A stretch of 64,000 bases of DNA from Puffinus mauretanicus (GCA_023333565.1 JAJKFH010000154.1:1-64000), one strand, 5' to 3'; shown: positions 37,701 through 50,645, counted from the stretch's first letter. Numbers and translations: made by a program. The notes: a model not told the origin generated them from the sequence alone.

Positions 37701-40700
37701 GAGGACATTTAAGGGCTCTTGAACTGTGGAGCTTTGGTAGCTACACTAAACGGAGACTAGGCAGACTATTAATAAATGCGAGACACCTACTGACTCTCGT
37801 CTCACCTACCTGCTGCATGGAGACAAGGTCCCAGACTCGGATGGTATTGTCCTGAGACACCGTTGCCATCTGCTTCCAAATCCCCTCCACCGAGAACGCC
37901 AAAACGGAGTCCTCGTGAGAGCGCATGAGGGTGTTATAGTCCCGGGACTGGATATCCAGGTAGCCCAGGTTCCCAGCAGTGGTCGTGCACAAGACTTTGC
38001 GGCTGTCTGGGCTGATGCAGACAGAACTCACTGGAGCCTCATGCTCTGGGGAAAGACACAGGAGTCACCAAACCCCCCTGGAAAAGGAGCAGCAGCAGCT
38101 GGAGCACAGCTACCGAACCAAATTCGCATTTAGGAAAGTAACGCACACAGGAATGAGCATCCCACGTGACCTCAGGATTGAATGCTTGCAGGTTTGATTT
38201 TAGTGACAAATTATAGTCTTCGCCCTTTCTAGAAGTCCCTGGGCTACGCTGTTATGGTGGTTGCTTCAAAAAAAGTGAAGAAGTGCTCAACTTCTCCCCT
38301 AATTTTTCACGGACAGAAGAGCCATGGGTACAAGGGCACAGAAATCAAGACTGAGTGCCTGCTCTCACCCTTTCTCCTACGAGTTACAAGAATGAACAGG
38401 AATAATTGTTGTTGAAGTAAAAGACTTCCAAGCCAGCCACCCCTAGAGACAGCAGGCATAAAAGATGCCCTCGTTCATGAGAATTGCTTTAGGAGACACG
38501 GCAATGGAGCTTTGGCTTCACAGCAGCAGGCTGATGGAGATGTGGAGCTCAGAAGCACCGGTCCCAGATCTACTCACCTGCCTCTAAGACAACGGCTGAG
38601 AAGTCCAGTGGCCACAGCCGCAGGTAGCCATCTTCTGAACCCGTGGCACAGAAGGTTGAGGAGACACTAATACTGTTTATAGCGATCCCAGGACCTGAAA
38701 ATCCAAAAAACAACACTTGAAACAAGAAAATGCAAACTGAGGGTTGCCCCATCCAACAGCTGAGTCCAACGGTCCACCCACACCAGCAGCTGAAGTCTCA
38801 GAAGCAGCCAGGAATCCCACGGCGACTGACAGTACAGGCTGATGAGTGGCGGCTAGCCCTTCTCAAGACTCCAAAACACGTTCGGTCCCCGTCCCTTTCC
38901 AGCACTCCTCTTTACCATCGTGCAACTCTCGCCAGGCACAGAAAATCCTTACCACTTGTTAAACCCTGCCGTATTTTTGCCTTGAGCAGGATCTTGTGGC
39001 AAGGGATGGCCTAGATTCACTGTGCGAAATTCAAACCCCTTTTATTTCCATGTCTTAAATCCTCTCTGCAGCGTAGCAAGAAGGGAGAGAGTACAGATCT
39101 ACAGAAACTGGGATTTTTTGATTCAGGTATAAAGTCCATTGGTCAAAGCACTGGCACGAGCCAGCACTGCTACCAGGAGGACACCCAAGGACATCGTTTC
39201 ATCTCCTCTTGGGCGTTTTCTCGCCCATGAAGTGAGAACCGGAGTTACATACCTCTCAAAGGGGCATGCTCTAGATTAATTAGCTCAATTTGCCAAAGCA
39301 AACTATGCATTAAGTTTTAAGATATCACAGCAATCACACTTGAAAGAGAATTCTTCCCACTGTTAAAATTAATGGGAGAGCTGAAAGCTGTACTGCTTAG
39401 TATACAGCAACAACGATTTCCCAAACACCCTGCACAGGCTGAATAATGAAAAAATCCCCAAATTCATCTTTTTTGTTGGTCTGCTTAGCTCTTTCTCCAT
39501 CTCTACATTAAGATTCCCATCAGCAAATTAAGACCTTGTTTCATGTTTCTAAAAGTAGTGTTTCTCTGAAAGTGCAATCAGCATTTAAAATGCTAAAATT
39601 CTTTCTTAAAATGATACTTTGCTGTACTAAGGAAGATTATTTGCAGTACTTAAGAGGCAAATAGCTAGCAATGATCTAATCAACCCAAAATAATCCTTAG
39701 CAGTAGCTAAATAGTTTTGGTTTATTGGTTTATTTTACCAGAGATTTGTTTGAATTCATTTCTGACCCTGACGATGGTCAAGGTGCTCCCTGCCTGGTCC
39801 CCTCCTCCCTGCCTGCAGATGCTCCTACCTGCGCCGCTGCCTGCCTTGTCCTGCCGCTGGCAGCCCCGGGGCTGCGCGGGCAGGAGCCGCCGCACGCTCC
39901 TCATGCAGACGTTCTTGTAGTCCACCTCCAAGACGTGGCCGCTCTTGCTGCAGACAAAGCTGTGAAGGAGAGAGACCCCTGCTCTGGCACCCCAGGGTTA
40001 AGAGGAGCTGTGCTGGTGGGGTTTAGTGAAAACCCAGCTTGGTTTACTGGTTAAACTGTTTGCCTGATGGAAAGCAGTTCTGGTTCAACAGGTCAACGAG
40101 GTGTCTGAGGGCACCTTTCCATGCGCTACCCTACAAATCTACAACCGAGACAGAGCTTCCTATTTTATCTCTTGTCCCTTTGAAACATTAATTAGCAAAA
40201 GGCTAAAAGCTCGGCACAGACTTCAGCAAGAAACCTCTCTCTGCCACAGGACACAGCCCGGGGGAAGGCAGGGCCAGCTGAGCCGACAGCTCTGCCTTTA
40301 TGTATGTGGTAGCAACAAAGGTCTGGCTTTGATGATTAAAAGAAAACAACAAAAAAACCGGGTATCTCTCTATATGCAAGAGGATATGTACCACACTCTT
40401 CCTGCTGCCAACAGAAAGCTAACCACAAGCCTCAGGTGGGGGAGAGATTCACTAAATATGGCAAAACATCAGTATGGCAAGAGGAACGACCCATTTCTTG
40501 GGCTATTCTGCAAGCAGCCAAATCTCTTTTGGGAAGCGAAGTGCGCTGAGGAGGGGAGAGGCTCTCCCAGCTCCAGGAGGCACCTATATTTTGCAGGGAA
40601 AAGCCAAGCAAAATCTCATGCTTATGCAGAGGAGGATGCTAAAGGCAGCCGAGAGCCGTAGAGCTCCCTCCTGGCAGGCTGCCCTGAGGACGGGTGACAG

Positions 40701-43700
40701 AGGAGCCCACAGCCCCTTACAGCGTGCGGTCCTCCGGCTCCCGCTCGGCCGCGTGTCCCTCCTCGAAGGCCAGGTCAGTGAACTCCAGGGAATGGTACTC
40801 GCCCAGATTGACGGGACACGAGCGCAGCGCTCCGCTCCGCACTCGCCACAGCCTGATGTTGTCCCGGCCGCACGACACCATCCTGTCCCGGGAGAGACTG
40901 CGTGAGGACCAGGGCAGGACGCTCCGAGCCCCTGGTGCAAGGTCGGTGCCCCAAGGGCCACCAGCTGACAGTGAGGACCGAGAACAGGAATGGGAACCGG
41001 ACGGCTGCAGCACCACGATTCCCCCCACAGCTGTGCCAGAACCAACACTTTTGATTTTTTTTTTTTTTTGCACGCTACCTGGTATCATCAAAAAAAGCAA
41101 TCTTCAAGGCCTGGATGTCCACATCCGTGTGCGCTTTGGCCAGCACGGCCACCTCTCCGCCACGGGTCACCTGCGCAGCGTTCCACACCATCACCATCTG
41201 AAGGAAGAAGACACGATGGCAGAGCTGCTCAAACGTGGAAAAACCTTGGCAGCAAAAGAGCTTTTCATCACAGCAGCTGGCCAGCTGCACATGCAGGAGC
41301 CTGCTCCGGAGCTGGGCACAAAGTATCGGTAACAGAATTGAAGCAGGGGGAAAAAAACTCTCTCGCACAGAGGGTTTAGGACAGTCCAACAGCTTTGCAA
41401 AGCTTCATGGCAATATACTTGTCTGGCATCCGTAATTATAGGTTCTAAATCCCAGGGCTGCCTGGCAACAGGGCTCAGACTTGGAAAGAAAATCCACAGG
41501 AGTGGGAACTCTGCCTGCTGAGCCACAAGAGCTGTACCAGGACTGAGCCAGTCCGCGAGAGCCGAAGGTAGCACGTGTCCGGCTGCAGCGGCTCTCGCAG
41601 CACGCTGCTCTGATGCAGGTTTGCGTGCTCGCGGTGCCCCTCACGAGGGGCAAGAGAGTCCAACCCTTTCCCCAAAGGAAAGGAGGAGATGGGTGAAGAA
41701 ATGCAGGTGATTTAATGCTCTGCATTTCAGAACAGTGTTAAAAACAGACCCACAGCATCACCTCGGAGGCTGGGATGGGCTGAGGCATCACCCTGCGAGA
41801 GGTGGTCCTGGCCAGCCCCCCAACACCCCCCGTTCTCCCCCATCCAGCTTTCGCCCTATTGATCCCGCCTCCCCAGTTTCAGCTCGCCAGCTCCCACCCG
41901 GATCAGGGACCGCTGCCACGTGCCAGGAAAAATATGGAGCGCTGTTTATTTTTTCCCGCAGGCAGTATGCAGTTAGCGATGGCACAGCTAATTGCTGGTG
42001 GTTGTCAATAAGGGATCAGTGGATGAAAACAGTTCCACTGATAGAGCAAAACCCCCAGTCCCATGAAACAATTTTATTTTTGACTGCTACACGTGGGATC
42101 TGCGTCATCCCCTAGCTACACGGGTGGGTGGCAGCTTCAGCGCCCAGCATCCCTCCCAGCAGCGATGCCTACGATGCTCAGAACTGAAAGATTAAACCTC
42201 GCATCTTGCCCTAAATGCTATAAAAAAGGGTTTTTTTGGCTCTAGTCAGTGCCGAACCTCCCATTTCAATTCCCATTCCTCCACTACGCACTTGCAAGCC
42301 TTCCAGCTCAAAATACCACACACGCACGTGTCACCCTCGGCCCGGTGGGCCAGAACGGCTGCGGAGGCAGGCGGCAACGCTGCCTGTGAGCCTGCGGCGA
42401 TCCCCACAGGGTGCGGGCAGAATCTCGCAGCTGCCTTCATCACCCTGGCTGGGCTCCTAGCTGGGACCAGGGACAGAAACAGCCCCAAACCTCAATCCGA
42501 GCAGATCTCTCAGCCTGCTTACGAAAGGATTTGTTTGCTTGCAGCGGAGGATCGCGCATGCAAACACTTGTCAAGCATCAGGTAGAAGGGAAGTATTTTC
42601 TAAGCAGCTAAGGAGCAAGGGATCTTCCTCTGACTACAGCAAAGAATGTGTCTAGGAAAGCCCAGAGCAGAGGTTTGTCTGCAAAATAACTACGTAACTG
42701 AGAGAACAGCCACCTCATGTTGCTTGTTCGCAGGGCAGGGAAACCCCCAAAACCAGGTTTCGGTCCTCACCGTTTTGCCGTGCCCATCCTTTCCGACGCC
42801 ACACAGAACGGCTCCGCTGTAGGAAAAGCTGCAAGAAGAGGCTACCTGGTGAAATGGAGCTCCTTGTACCCCGAGTGCATCTCCGCGGGGAACAAAAGGA
42901 GACAAGTTCAGGGTATGAGGAGCCAGCAAGACCTGAGGGATAAGCTCAGGAGGGAGCTGGCAGCACAACGGCTGTTCCGGGCCAGCTGCCAGCAGGTCTC
43001 GGTGATGAACACAGGCAGGGAAGGAGAGCTATAATTCACCCCTGGTTTATCACACACGAATAGCACAGAAAAGCTGCCGTGCTGCAACACTTAGCCCACC
43101 TGAACGCATCCCTGCGCCCAGGCTGAAACCCACCTCAGGGACGAGAGGGAGCGGACGTGGGTTTTAAACACCGAGAGGCAGCTGCCCGCCGGGAAGTCCC
43201 AGAGGCGCACCACGCTCAGGGCACCAGCCTGCGCGGAAGCCAGCAAGGTGCTGTTCCCGTTGAAGGCCAGCGCCGAGACCTGCGGGAAGCACCAGGTTAG
43301 AGACTTTCGAGGAGAGCTGGGACCGGGGGTACGTCTGGGGTACAAGGACAGCGTTGCTGTACGGCTGTGTAAGGAGTTACGCTCACCTTATCCGTGTGTC
43401 CAACAAAGAAACTCTGCTCTCCGGTCTGGATCCGCAGGGTCACTATAACAGCGTGGCAGGGGTAAACCACCGCAGCGTTGTTCTGAGTCCACAGCGCCTG
43501 CAGGACCGAGACAGGAACGAGAGGGCTGCAGATCCTCCAGAGGTGCCCCAGGTCCTAGGCTGGACCTGCAGAGATTTCTTCAACAGGAGATCTGCCGCAC
43601 GTGTGCAGGTGAGAGGATGCTCTTCCATACAAGTACTCTTCTAACTCGCAAAGGAAAACTAAGAGCCCAGCCAACATCCTACTTAATTCAGTGGATTTAC

Positions 43701-46700
43701 AGTACCAATCATCTCTACTATGTGAACAGCAGATACAAGGAAAATCATGCTGTCGGCAGAGCCCTGAACTGCCTGAACGAAAACCACCCTTTCTTTACCC
43801 TAACACAGACTGCGAGCTGGGCTCCTGCAAGGCACAGTGCCCCATGGAAACAATCCAAAACACAGCCCTTCCTTTCCAGACTCTTACAAAGCAGCTCTAA
43901 TTTTAACATGGTAAGAAGCAGAAGCCATGAGATCTAAAAAGTCCCTGTAATTTCTAATTCACCATCGTAACAGCAGAGGACCCATGCACTAGCATAAGCT
44001 CATGCCCATCTGCTTTGGGGACATTTTCCCCATCAAAAAGTGCAGGAAGGGTGGCACTCGCTGCCTTTCACGCCTCCGAAAAAAATCAATCTGTGATTAC
44101 ACATAAACTCCCCAAACCATCTGAGCTACTGACCCATTTGGTGCTGCAGCCTCCAAAGCCAATGATCATTCTCAGCTTCAGGATGGGATCTGGTAAGAAC
44201 CTCTGAAAAAAAAAAACCAAAACCACAGAGAGCACCGTCGCACTTTGAGCCGGACTGAGGTCCTCTGCCCGCGGGGCCCCGCCGTCCCCGGGCCCCTCCG
44301 TCCCCACTGCTCTTTTCTCTCTAGAGCCCAGAGGCAGCTTTGGGTTCTCTCCTGTTAGAGGGGATGGCTTTATAGAATTTAACTTGGCGGAAGTCACATC
44401 TGGAAGGAAGGAGGAGCTGGGATGTCCCAGCGTTAAGCAGCAATCCCACCCACGCCGGGGGCTTACACCAGCCCTCCCCAGCGCCCTGGCGATGCCCAGA
44501 GAGCCGGCTGCTGCTGCGGGGGGGGCTGTCCTCTTACCCTGCAGGCAGAGGCTCTCCTGCCGGACGGCACGCCTGGTCCAGGGCCCTTCCTGTAGACGCT
44601 CTGGGCAAATTAGTGAACATATATTATTGGCTTAAGGTCAGCGCATTCGAACACAGGGTCCCTCTTTCAAGACAAGTATGATAGCAGTGGAAAGGAGAAC
44701 TGCTAGCCAGAAAAACTAACACCAGCAAAAGGATTCCATAGGATTAACCGAAACTCCAGCCTGAAGCTTGTGTTCCCTCTGCTGCTTCTGCCGGGCTCAC
44801 AAACACCAGCCTTAAGCGTCCCAAAGCCACCCTCGGGCTGCTGTGACTCCTCAGCACTTCACCCACCTCCTCTGAGCTGGTGCGGATGGCTCGGATGGTT
44901 CGTTCGCTCCTCTGGTGAGCGTACACGTGGATGCCACCATCACTGACTGATGGCGACTGCCCAGCGTCCCCCGCACTGTGCGGTCTCTGGTTCTTCTCTA
45001 GCTCCCGGTCCGTAGCAGGCACGGCTCTCGGAGGCCCTGGGGTTGTCAGGTAAACCTCAGGGATGCTTTTCGTAATTACAGGACACCGACGTGGCATCTG
45101 AGAAAGAGCAAAGCCTCAGACAGAGATCGGCCCCCCTCCCAGCGCCTTCCACCCACTGCAAAGGCAGAGACAGGGAGACACCCACGTCTCTCCCGAGTGA
45201 CCCTTCACAGCGATACAAACAAGGATGGAGCAACACGGAGGGAGAGCATCCCTCTCGGCCTGCAGCTTGGCCAGGTACATTAACCAGCCACTCTCCCTAC
45301 GCTCCCAGTGTTGTCTGTGCACTGGTTCACCTCCTCCAGACAACAAACCAGAGACCCAGGAAAGATCCAGCCCTGAACAGTCTCTGGAAGAGCTGCCCTC
45401 TCTCTACTGGGCAGAGGCTAAAAGCCAGCCAGCTCGGAGCATCCCAGTTCAGAAGAGGAAAGTGGTCGTGCTCCTCATTTTCTCCCTCTCCACCGCATGA
45501 GAAGGATGGCTTCCCCCAGTCCCTCTCCACAAGCCCATCACCATGCCGTCTGGTCAGCCAGTCTGAGCACTCCTGCGTCACTGCCAGCAGGGAAGGGAAA
45601 ACCAGCGGTGAGGGCAGCTGCCCGCAGTCCCAGCAGTCCGGACTCCACACACTGCTCTGCTCCCTGGGGGCACCCGATCAAGTTCTTTAGTCTCCAGTCC
45701 TCATTTCCTATCTATAATTTGAAGACACAACTATTTGCTGCCTCAGCTGCGACAGGGAGGATAGATGTCTGGTGATTACGAGGTCCTTGGCATTTATCTT
45801 GTCTCTGCTCTGTGCTATGCCAGACTGAGCCACCCAGTCGTTAGCTGCGGGGCTGTGGTCAACAGACCGTGCCCAGATCAGGGGTCTGACCTGCCCGGAT
45901 CAGCCACAAACGACAACAAGCAGCTTCTATGTCCTACATAAAGGAACTCAAAGACAAGACGTGGGGAAAAACTCCATGGGGGGCAGAAAGGAAGAAGTTG
46001 CAGCCTCCTCCACGGTGCACTTACAGCTTTGGGACTGGTTATCTGATGGATGAGGGACAGTCGGTCACGGACTGCTTTGGTGAGCGTCACCGGCTGGGGC
46101 AGCTGCTGGATGGGGTCCTCTGAGACTTGGCCACCTGGGTGACACGAGGAGCAGGTTGGGCTCTTTCAGAAACCCGAGGCATTCAGCCGGGGCGGCACAG
46201 CCTCGGCTGCTGTCCCCAGCCTTCCCACCTGCCGCAGGACCGGGACAGCTCTTCTGGATGGAGTCGTACGGCAGCTTGGACCCCTCGGATGGGAACCTGA
46301 GCAAAATCAGAGGAAGGCGCCATGTAATCGGGATGCTGCACCGGCACTCGGGAATCTCACGTGGTAACTCACTGCCTGGCACAAAAGCCTCTTCACTGTC
46401 TCCTGTAAGATTCCCCTTTTTGCCCCCTCCTCCCCCAAATATAGGGATATTAAAGCATCTCCCAGGTCTGACCTACACCGTTACTTTCCAGGGGTTAGCT
46501 CAGTGCCGCGCGCTTCAGGCAACGCTGCTAAGCCGATGAGCTGCAACTTATGACCGACAGAGTTCTCTGGCAAAAGCCTCACCACCGATGGGAGCCCAGC
46601 ACCGAAGCTGGGGAAGGTACCCTCACGTCTGCCCCCCGACGAGGCGTTCCGGCCGATGACAGCTCAGCAGCCCCTGTCAGACCACCCTTTAACTAGCACG

Positions 46701-49700
46701 AGGCTCCTAGGAGCAGCACGCACAGAAGAAAGGCTTCATTAGCCACGGGAGCAATCCCAGCAAGAGATCATCGAGAGAGAGGACTGATGTTAACGCCAGA
46801 CATGGGAGTGCTCTACGGCCTTTTTCCTGCCCCAAAATATCACCAATCAGCAATTAAGCTTAGACCAGGGTAGATGTGTTAACGACACCTAAATGCTGGA
46901 GCGGGAGTGACCAAAACGTCTCCACTCGAGCCCCAGGTTTGTCCGGATCTGTCATTCCTTAAGCGGCATTACCTGCCCTGCCTTCCCGCGGGGAACGGGG
47001 AGGTCTCAGAGCCGCGGGGGGTTCAAGCGCAGCCGGGAGCAGCCGTACCTGATGTAGTCGTAGAGGTCGTGCCACTTCTCTCCCTTCGGCACAGGGAAAG
47101 CCATTTCTCGCGGCATGGGAGCGACCCCGCGGCAGGCCAGGTCGGCTCGCCGGGCCTCGGAGAAGGTCACACCTGGCAGCACAGAGATAAAGATATAAAG
47201 AGTAAGACTTAATAAAGAGTAAGTTCTCCGAGACCTGTGGAGCTGGCTGAGATCATGAGTTTCCCCGTGGGGCACGGGCACAAACCATTTCCCTCTTTGA
47301 AAACACCTGAAAAACAAAGATTACAACCCCGAGGTCTGTAACAAACTAACACACCTTTGCACAGGAATATTCCCGAAACTCTCAACCTCCAAAAGAGACC
47401 CCAGTGCACAAACCCTTGGTATTGAGTTACAAATCCCCCGGGCCCAAGATTCACTATCAGTGATTCAGCAGTTTCACGTGATTTGTGTTAAAGCTCTTTT
47501 CTCACTTTCTTGTCTTCTCTCCTTCATGCATTTGTAAATTCATGAAAGTCTTCAAGATATAACAAGTTTCAGGAATCTGAAAGCAGCATCTATAACCTCC
47601 TCCTCACCGAGGCCTTCCAGCTGCCCAGTCATTTCAGACAGATTTCCAGCACAAAAAAAGAAAGGCAGAAACAAAGGTTTTGACCGAAGTATCTCTGCCA
47701 CGCTGAGCAGGTGGATAAAAAAAGTAGGTTGGAAGATTTCCGAGACAAAAAACCCACAGGCTCTTCCGGCAGATAAAAGCACAGGCCTTGGAGAAGTGAG
47801 GCTTGGCAATACCTTTAATTTTTTTCCCCTGAAAAGAATTCTACCCTTGGTAAGATATTTAACTTTGCTCTTATCATTCACTTTTACAGCTGGAAGGTGA
47901 GAGGACTCTTTCCTCCAGAGGTCGGGAGATGGTATTAACCCGCGCACGTGAAACTTAACATCGCACCAAGTATTTTGCCGTTTCTGCTTCCCATCCCACG
48001 GCAGCAGCCTGGTGTTCTGCCAGGCTCATGCCCTGCTGGCATCACGCCTGCAAAAGCAGCTTTAAACCCCCCAGGGGTTCCATCCAGGCTGGGTTTAAGT
48101 CACAAGAGAAACCGGAGGCCACCCCGAGGCCTCAGCTCCTCACCTGGGTCAAACACCAGGTCGCTCGTGCAGAGGTTTTTCACCAGGAGGTTGGAGCAGA
48201 GCTTGACGCTCTTCAGGTGGCTGTAGCGGCGGTTGAGGTAGAGGGAGAGGATGGAGTGGAGGTCAAGCACCAGGCAGGTCCAGCGCACGTCAGCAGGGGC
48301 TGCTCCCACGAGATCTGGGGAGGAGAGCGGCAGGTGGCAAAAGGGAAGACGGGAAAAGATGCTACAGACCTCGGACCGTGGACCTTGCAGGACGGGAGAC
48401 GCAAGATTAACGCGGTTCAGTAAAAAGTATTTACCACGCAAGACTCCCACCAGGCTTGGCTTGTCTGTGCCGAGATGGGAAAACGCGCCTTGCAGCTCGC
48501 TACCGCAGCGCAGGGGTGGGGAGGGACAGACAAACAGCCCCGCTGCCTCCGTGGACTCGTGCCCGGCCTGACAACTGCACCCCACTGCTCGGGAGAACGG
48601 GGATGGGGGACACCCCTCCCGGGAGCTACAGCTCCGACCTTCCAGCTGCTGAGGGTCTCCTGCTCAGGACCACCACCCTCCACCCTCCTCGAAGGCATCA
48701 AGTCAACTTCTGAACTCCATTTATTTTCTATCAGTTTATTTCGCTGGTGATGCGCCAGCCCGATCCTGACTGCGCCGCGAGCAGCAGCACCGTGACGCGC
48801 GCTCCTCACCGCGCCTGGCCGTCCCGGCCGTGCGGGCGTACGCCGGGCCCTTGGCTGCGCCGCAGACGAAGGGGAACTGCAGCCAGGTGGCTGTGGATTT
48901 GAACTCCTTGAAGAGGTTGGAGAAAGAGATGCGAACCACCTGGTTTTCCTGCAAAGACAGACACGCACACGGAGCTTTAGTCACCCTGGTGGCTTCGGCG
49001 GGGAAATGCTGCAGAGGAGAAGGCACGTGGCCGTGTCCCCTGTCCCCTCCGTGTCCCCAGTAGAGATGCCACAGGATGGAAACCATCTCCGGCCCGGGGT
49101 AACCCACCAGCAGCAACAAAGACCAGCCAAGTTCTGCACCCCCAAGCGCAGAAGACGGCCGCTGCCGTGTCAATGGGGCCGCGACGCTAACGAGGGCGGT
49201 TTAACGAGGCCGCCCCGTGTCACGTACCTCGGTGGCGACGTCCAGGTGGACGACGAAGTGCTTGCGGGGCATGGGCCTGAAGAGCAGGTAGAGGTAGCGC
49301 CCCACCAGCCCCAGCGACTGCGTCCCCGTCCGGGGCAGCTGCAGGTAGCTGCTGGTGGGGACGGAGCCCCGGATCCGGTAGACGGTTCCCTTCAGCCTCG
49401 CGTCCTTCCGAAACCACGGAAAGGGGTGATGGGGAGGGTCAGCACTGCCCACCCGTGGCCGGTGTCCTCCCGCCCCGTGGTGCCGGTGCCCCCGTTACCG
49501 TGAGGGCGGCCACGTCCCCCTCCCTGGCGGAGCGCTTCCACTCCTCCACGCGGAAGTGCTTGAAGACGTTCAGGTAGGGGCGCTGCCAGGCTGCCGGTAC
49601 CGGCACCGGGATCGGCGGGGAGCCCATACCCCCGCCCGGACGCCCTCCGTTACCCCCTGTATGGGGACCCCACTGATGCCCCCATGTCCCGAGGTCCCCT

Positions 49701-50434
49701 GCCCTGTTGGCACCCCGGCACCGCCGTGCTCCGAGCTCCCGCGCCCCGCTGACGGCCCTGGTACCTCCATGCTCCAGGCCCCTCCAGCCCCGGGGACACC
49801 CCCGGTACCTCCATGCTCCAAGCCCCCCACCAGCGCCGGGGATGGCCCCATTATCTCCGTGCCCCGAGTGTCCCCAGCCCCGGTGTCGCCCCCGTGCCCC
49901 GAGCCCGGTGACAGACCCGGTAACCCCGTGCTCCGGGCCCCTCCACCCCCAGTGACGCTCCCGCTACCTTCGTGCTCCGAGCCTCCCCATGCTCTGAGCC
50001 CCCCAGCCCCGGTGGTGCCCCCGGTATCTCCATGTCCCGAGCCCCCGATGACCCAAGTCCCCCCCTAGCCCCGGTGACGCCCCCGGTATCTTTGTGCTCC
50101 GAGTCCCCCGTACCTGGTAACGCCCCCGTTACCCCCGTGCCCCGAGACCCCGTGCTCCCCAGCCCCGGTGACACCGCCGTTACCCCTGTGCCCCGAGTCC
50201 CCCCAGCCCCGGTGACACCGCCGTTACCCCCGTGCTCCGAGTCCCCCGTGCCCCGAGCCCCACCGCCGTTGCCCCCGTGCTCCGAGCCCCCCCCCAGCCC
50301 CGGTGACGCCCCCGGTACCTCCGTGTCCCAAGACCCGCCGCCCCGGTGACGCCCCCGGTACCTCCGTGCTCCGAGGTCCCCCCAGACCCGGTAACCCCGT
50401 GCCCCGCCCCCGCCCCGCCGCTACCTGCCGCCAT
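19757..50434 (-). CDS. WDR90: WDR90 (POC16 family), centriolar WD-repeat protein, complete
   Basis: Large centriole/basal-body protein; the human and algal (POC16) proteins connect the microtubule wall to the inner scaffold and support centriole integrity and ciliogenesis. Forty-two coding exons join in phase to 5511 bases, 1836 residues plus stop; human WDR90 is about 1750. The N-terminus (about 4-237) is the CFA20/DUF667-type domain (WQRPYLNVFKHFRVEEWKRS, FSNLFKEFKSTATWLQFP, PMPREMAFPVPKGEKWHD). A low-complexity linker follows to about 375. From FLPDPILKLRMIIGFGG onward come many WD40 repeats forming several propellers, broken by a linker at about 1030-1180, and ending AGHDDAVHLCRF...SAVLVWELPGG. 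The start is supported by a 10-base first coding exon (MAA plus one base) spliced to a frame matching the human start MARVWQ. Exon coordinates are in the block entries. Linker exons 25-28 are the least certain. Confidence 0.95.
20717..20740 (-). repeat. Left arm of a 24-bp perfect inverted repeat
   Basis: This segment is the exact reverse complement of 21938-21961; both have agggatatccccttcttcct at their core. It lies in the last WDR90 intron, 1.2 kb from its partner. Weaker likeness continues beyond the perfect block (ctgtggggagacc-like), which suggests two copies of one dispersed element in opposite orientation. Confidence 0.85.
21938..21961 (+). repeat. Right arm of a 24-bp perfect inverted repeat
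   Basis: Partner of 20717-20740, in the WDR90 intron between exons 39 and 40. It is flanked on both sides by cactgtggggag (about 21920-21932 and 21964-21976), so a short direct repeat brackets the arm. The element family was not recognised. Confidence 0.85.
31133..33310 (-). other. WDR90: WDR90 exons 25-28: disordered linker between propeller groups
   Basis: Proposed coding exons are 33273-33310, 32700-32819, 32092-32274 and 31133-31233, encoding residues 1033-1180. They are rich in Ser, Pro, Glu and Val with little order expected. Support is phase compatibility, GT-AG edges and weak similarity to human: EKLKDASETPRQ against LEDAASRASELPRQ, and SYRHFTPRFKASVLPQ against TYLASCKAFTPARVS. Because conservation is weak, small extra or alternative exons could be missed. 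Confidence 0.7.
33750..33865 (+). repeat. Possible ancient SINE fragment (MIR / CORE-SINE-like)
   Basis: The order tatcctagctctt, accctgggcgagccatttt, cttctctgggtggctctgtccct and gaggtaacacctacctc resembles the conserved part of amniote MIR-type SINEs (the motif usually reading ctgggcaagtcacttaacc). It lies in WDR90 intron 23. It is strongly diverged and the call is from memory of the consensus only. Confidence 0.35.
35855..36010 (+). repeat. Possible ancient CR1/L3 or MIR fragment
   Basis: It contains cttgggttattttggacaaattccctgacgtctccgagcc split by a few differences from the MIR-type motif, followed by cttggggcaggatcctcctctttgtacaatattg. The latter resembles the ttggggcagggactgtctctttgt block at the end of old amniote CR1/L3 elements. 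It lies in WDR90 intron 20. The similarity is diverged and was not computed. Confidence 0.35.
46025..50434 (-). other. WDR90: WDR90 exons 1-8: CFA20-like domain and start of linker
   Basis: Coding exons: 50425-50434, 49499-49590, 49228-49404, 48810-48948, 48144-48314, 47049-47172, 46229-46296 and 46025-46134, encoding residues 1-297. Exons 2-6 hold the conserved CFA20/DUF667-type domain, which in POC16/WDR90 binds the centriolar microtubule wall. Exons 7-8 are a diverged linker joined in phase. Exon 1 contributes only MAA and one base of the fourth codon, so its call rests on the CpG context, the donor and the clean join to the conserved WQRPYLNVF. Confidence 0.9.
49640..50400. repeat. GC-rich imperfect minisatellite in WDR90 intron 1
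   Basis: There are many imperfect copies of a block like ccccggtgacaccgccgtt followed by acccccgtgccccgagtccc. The best adjacent pair is spaced 44 bases apart at about 50161 and 50205; other copies are spaced irregularly. It nearly fills the first WDR90 intron (49591-50424), starting just beyond the exon 2 acceptor and ending just before the 10-base coding part of exon 1. Open plus-strand frames through it are an effect of its composition. Confidence 0.8.
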
Positions 50435-50645
50435 GGCGCGCGCCGCCGGCTCAACCGTCCCGCGCGGCCGCCGCCAATCCGCGCGCACCGCCCGCCGCCA
50501 CGCCCCACGCGTCACGTGACCCCCGCCCCGCCCCCCTCGGACGCGCGAGGAATGTCCCCCCGCGGCCGCCGTCGCGGGTGGGGGTAGCCCCGCCCCCGGC
50601 GCTCCGGGGTGGCGGCGGTAGAGGCGGAAACGCGGGCTCGGTGCG
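50435..50645 (-). promoter_or_regulatory. WDR90 CpG promoter / 5' UTR
   Basis: This is a CG-dense stretch directly upstream of the WDR90 start codon (50432-50434), with several ccgcccc and cgcccc GC boxes and cacgtgac at about 50514-50521, an E-box-like CACGTG. It overlaps the region just past the CFAP70 3' end, so CFAP70 termination and WDR90 initiation share about 200 bases. Confidence 0.6.

Larger units (their letters stand above)
33408..45097 (-). other. WDR90: WDR90 exons 9-24: linker and first WD40 propellers
   Basis: Coding exons: 44867-45097, 44134-44202, 43387-43497, 43134-43279, 42771-42828, 41079-41197, 40721-40882, 39829-39959, 38578-38694, 37810-38045, 37205-37344, 36548-36678, 35100-35230, 34463-34624, 34075-34203 and 33408-33541, encoding residues 298 to about 1033. 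Exon 9 is low-complexity linker. Exon 10 begins the conserved segment RFLPDPILKLRMIIGFGG. WD signatures include SVVRLWDF, NTIRVWDL, KVIKVWDY and AIFLWDF. A T15 run at 41055-41069 lies close to the exon 14 donor, and an A run near 44206-44216 is next to the exon 10 acceptor. Confidence 0.93.

Noticed and set aside
49556..50068. 170-codon plus-strand Pro-rich open frame
   Set aside because: It lies inside the WDR90 intron 1 minisatellite and antisense to exon 2, and is explained by the repeat composition.
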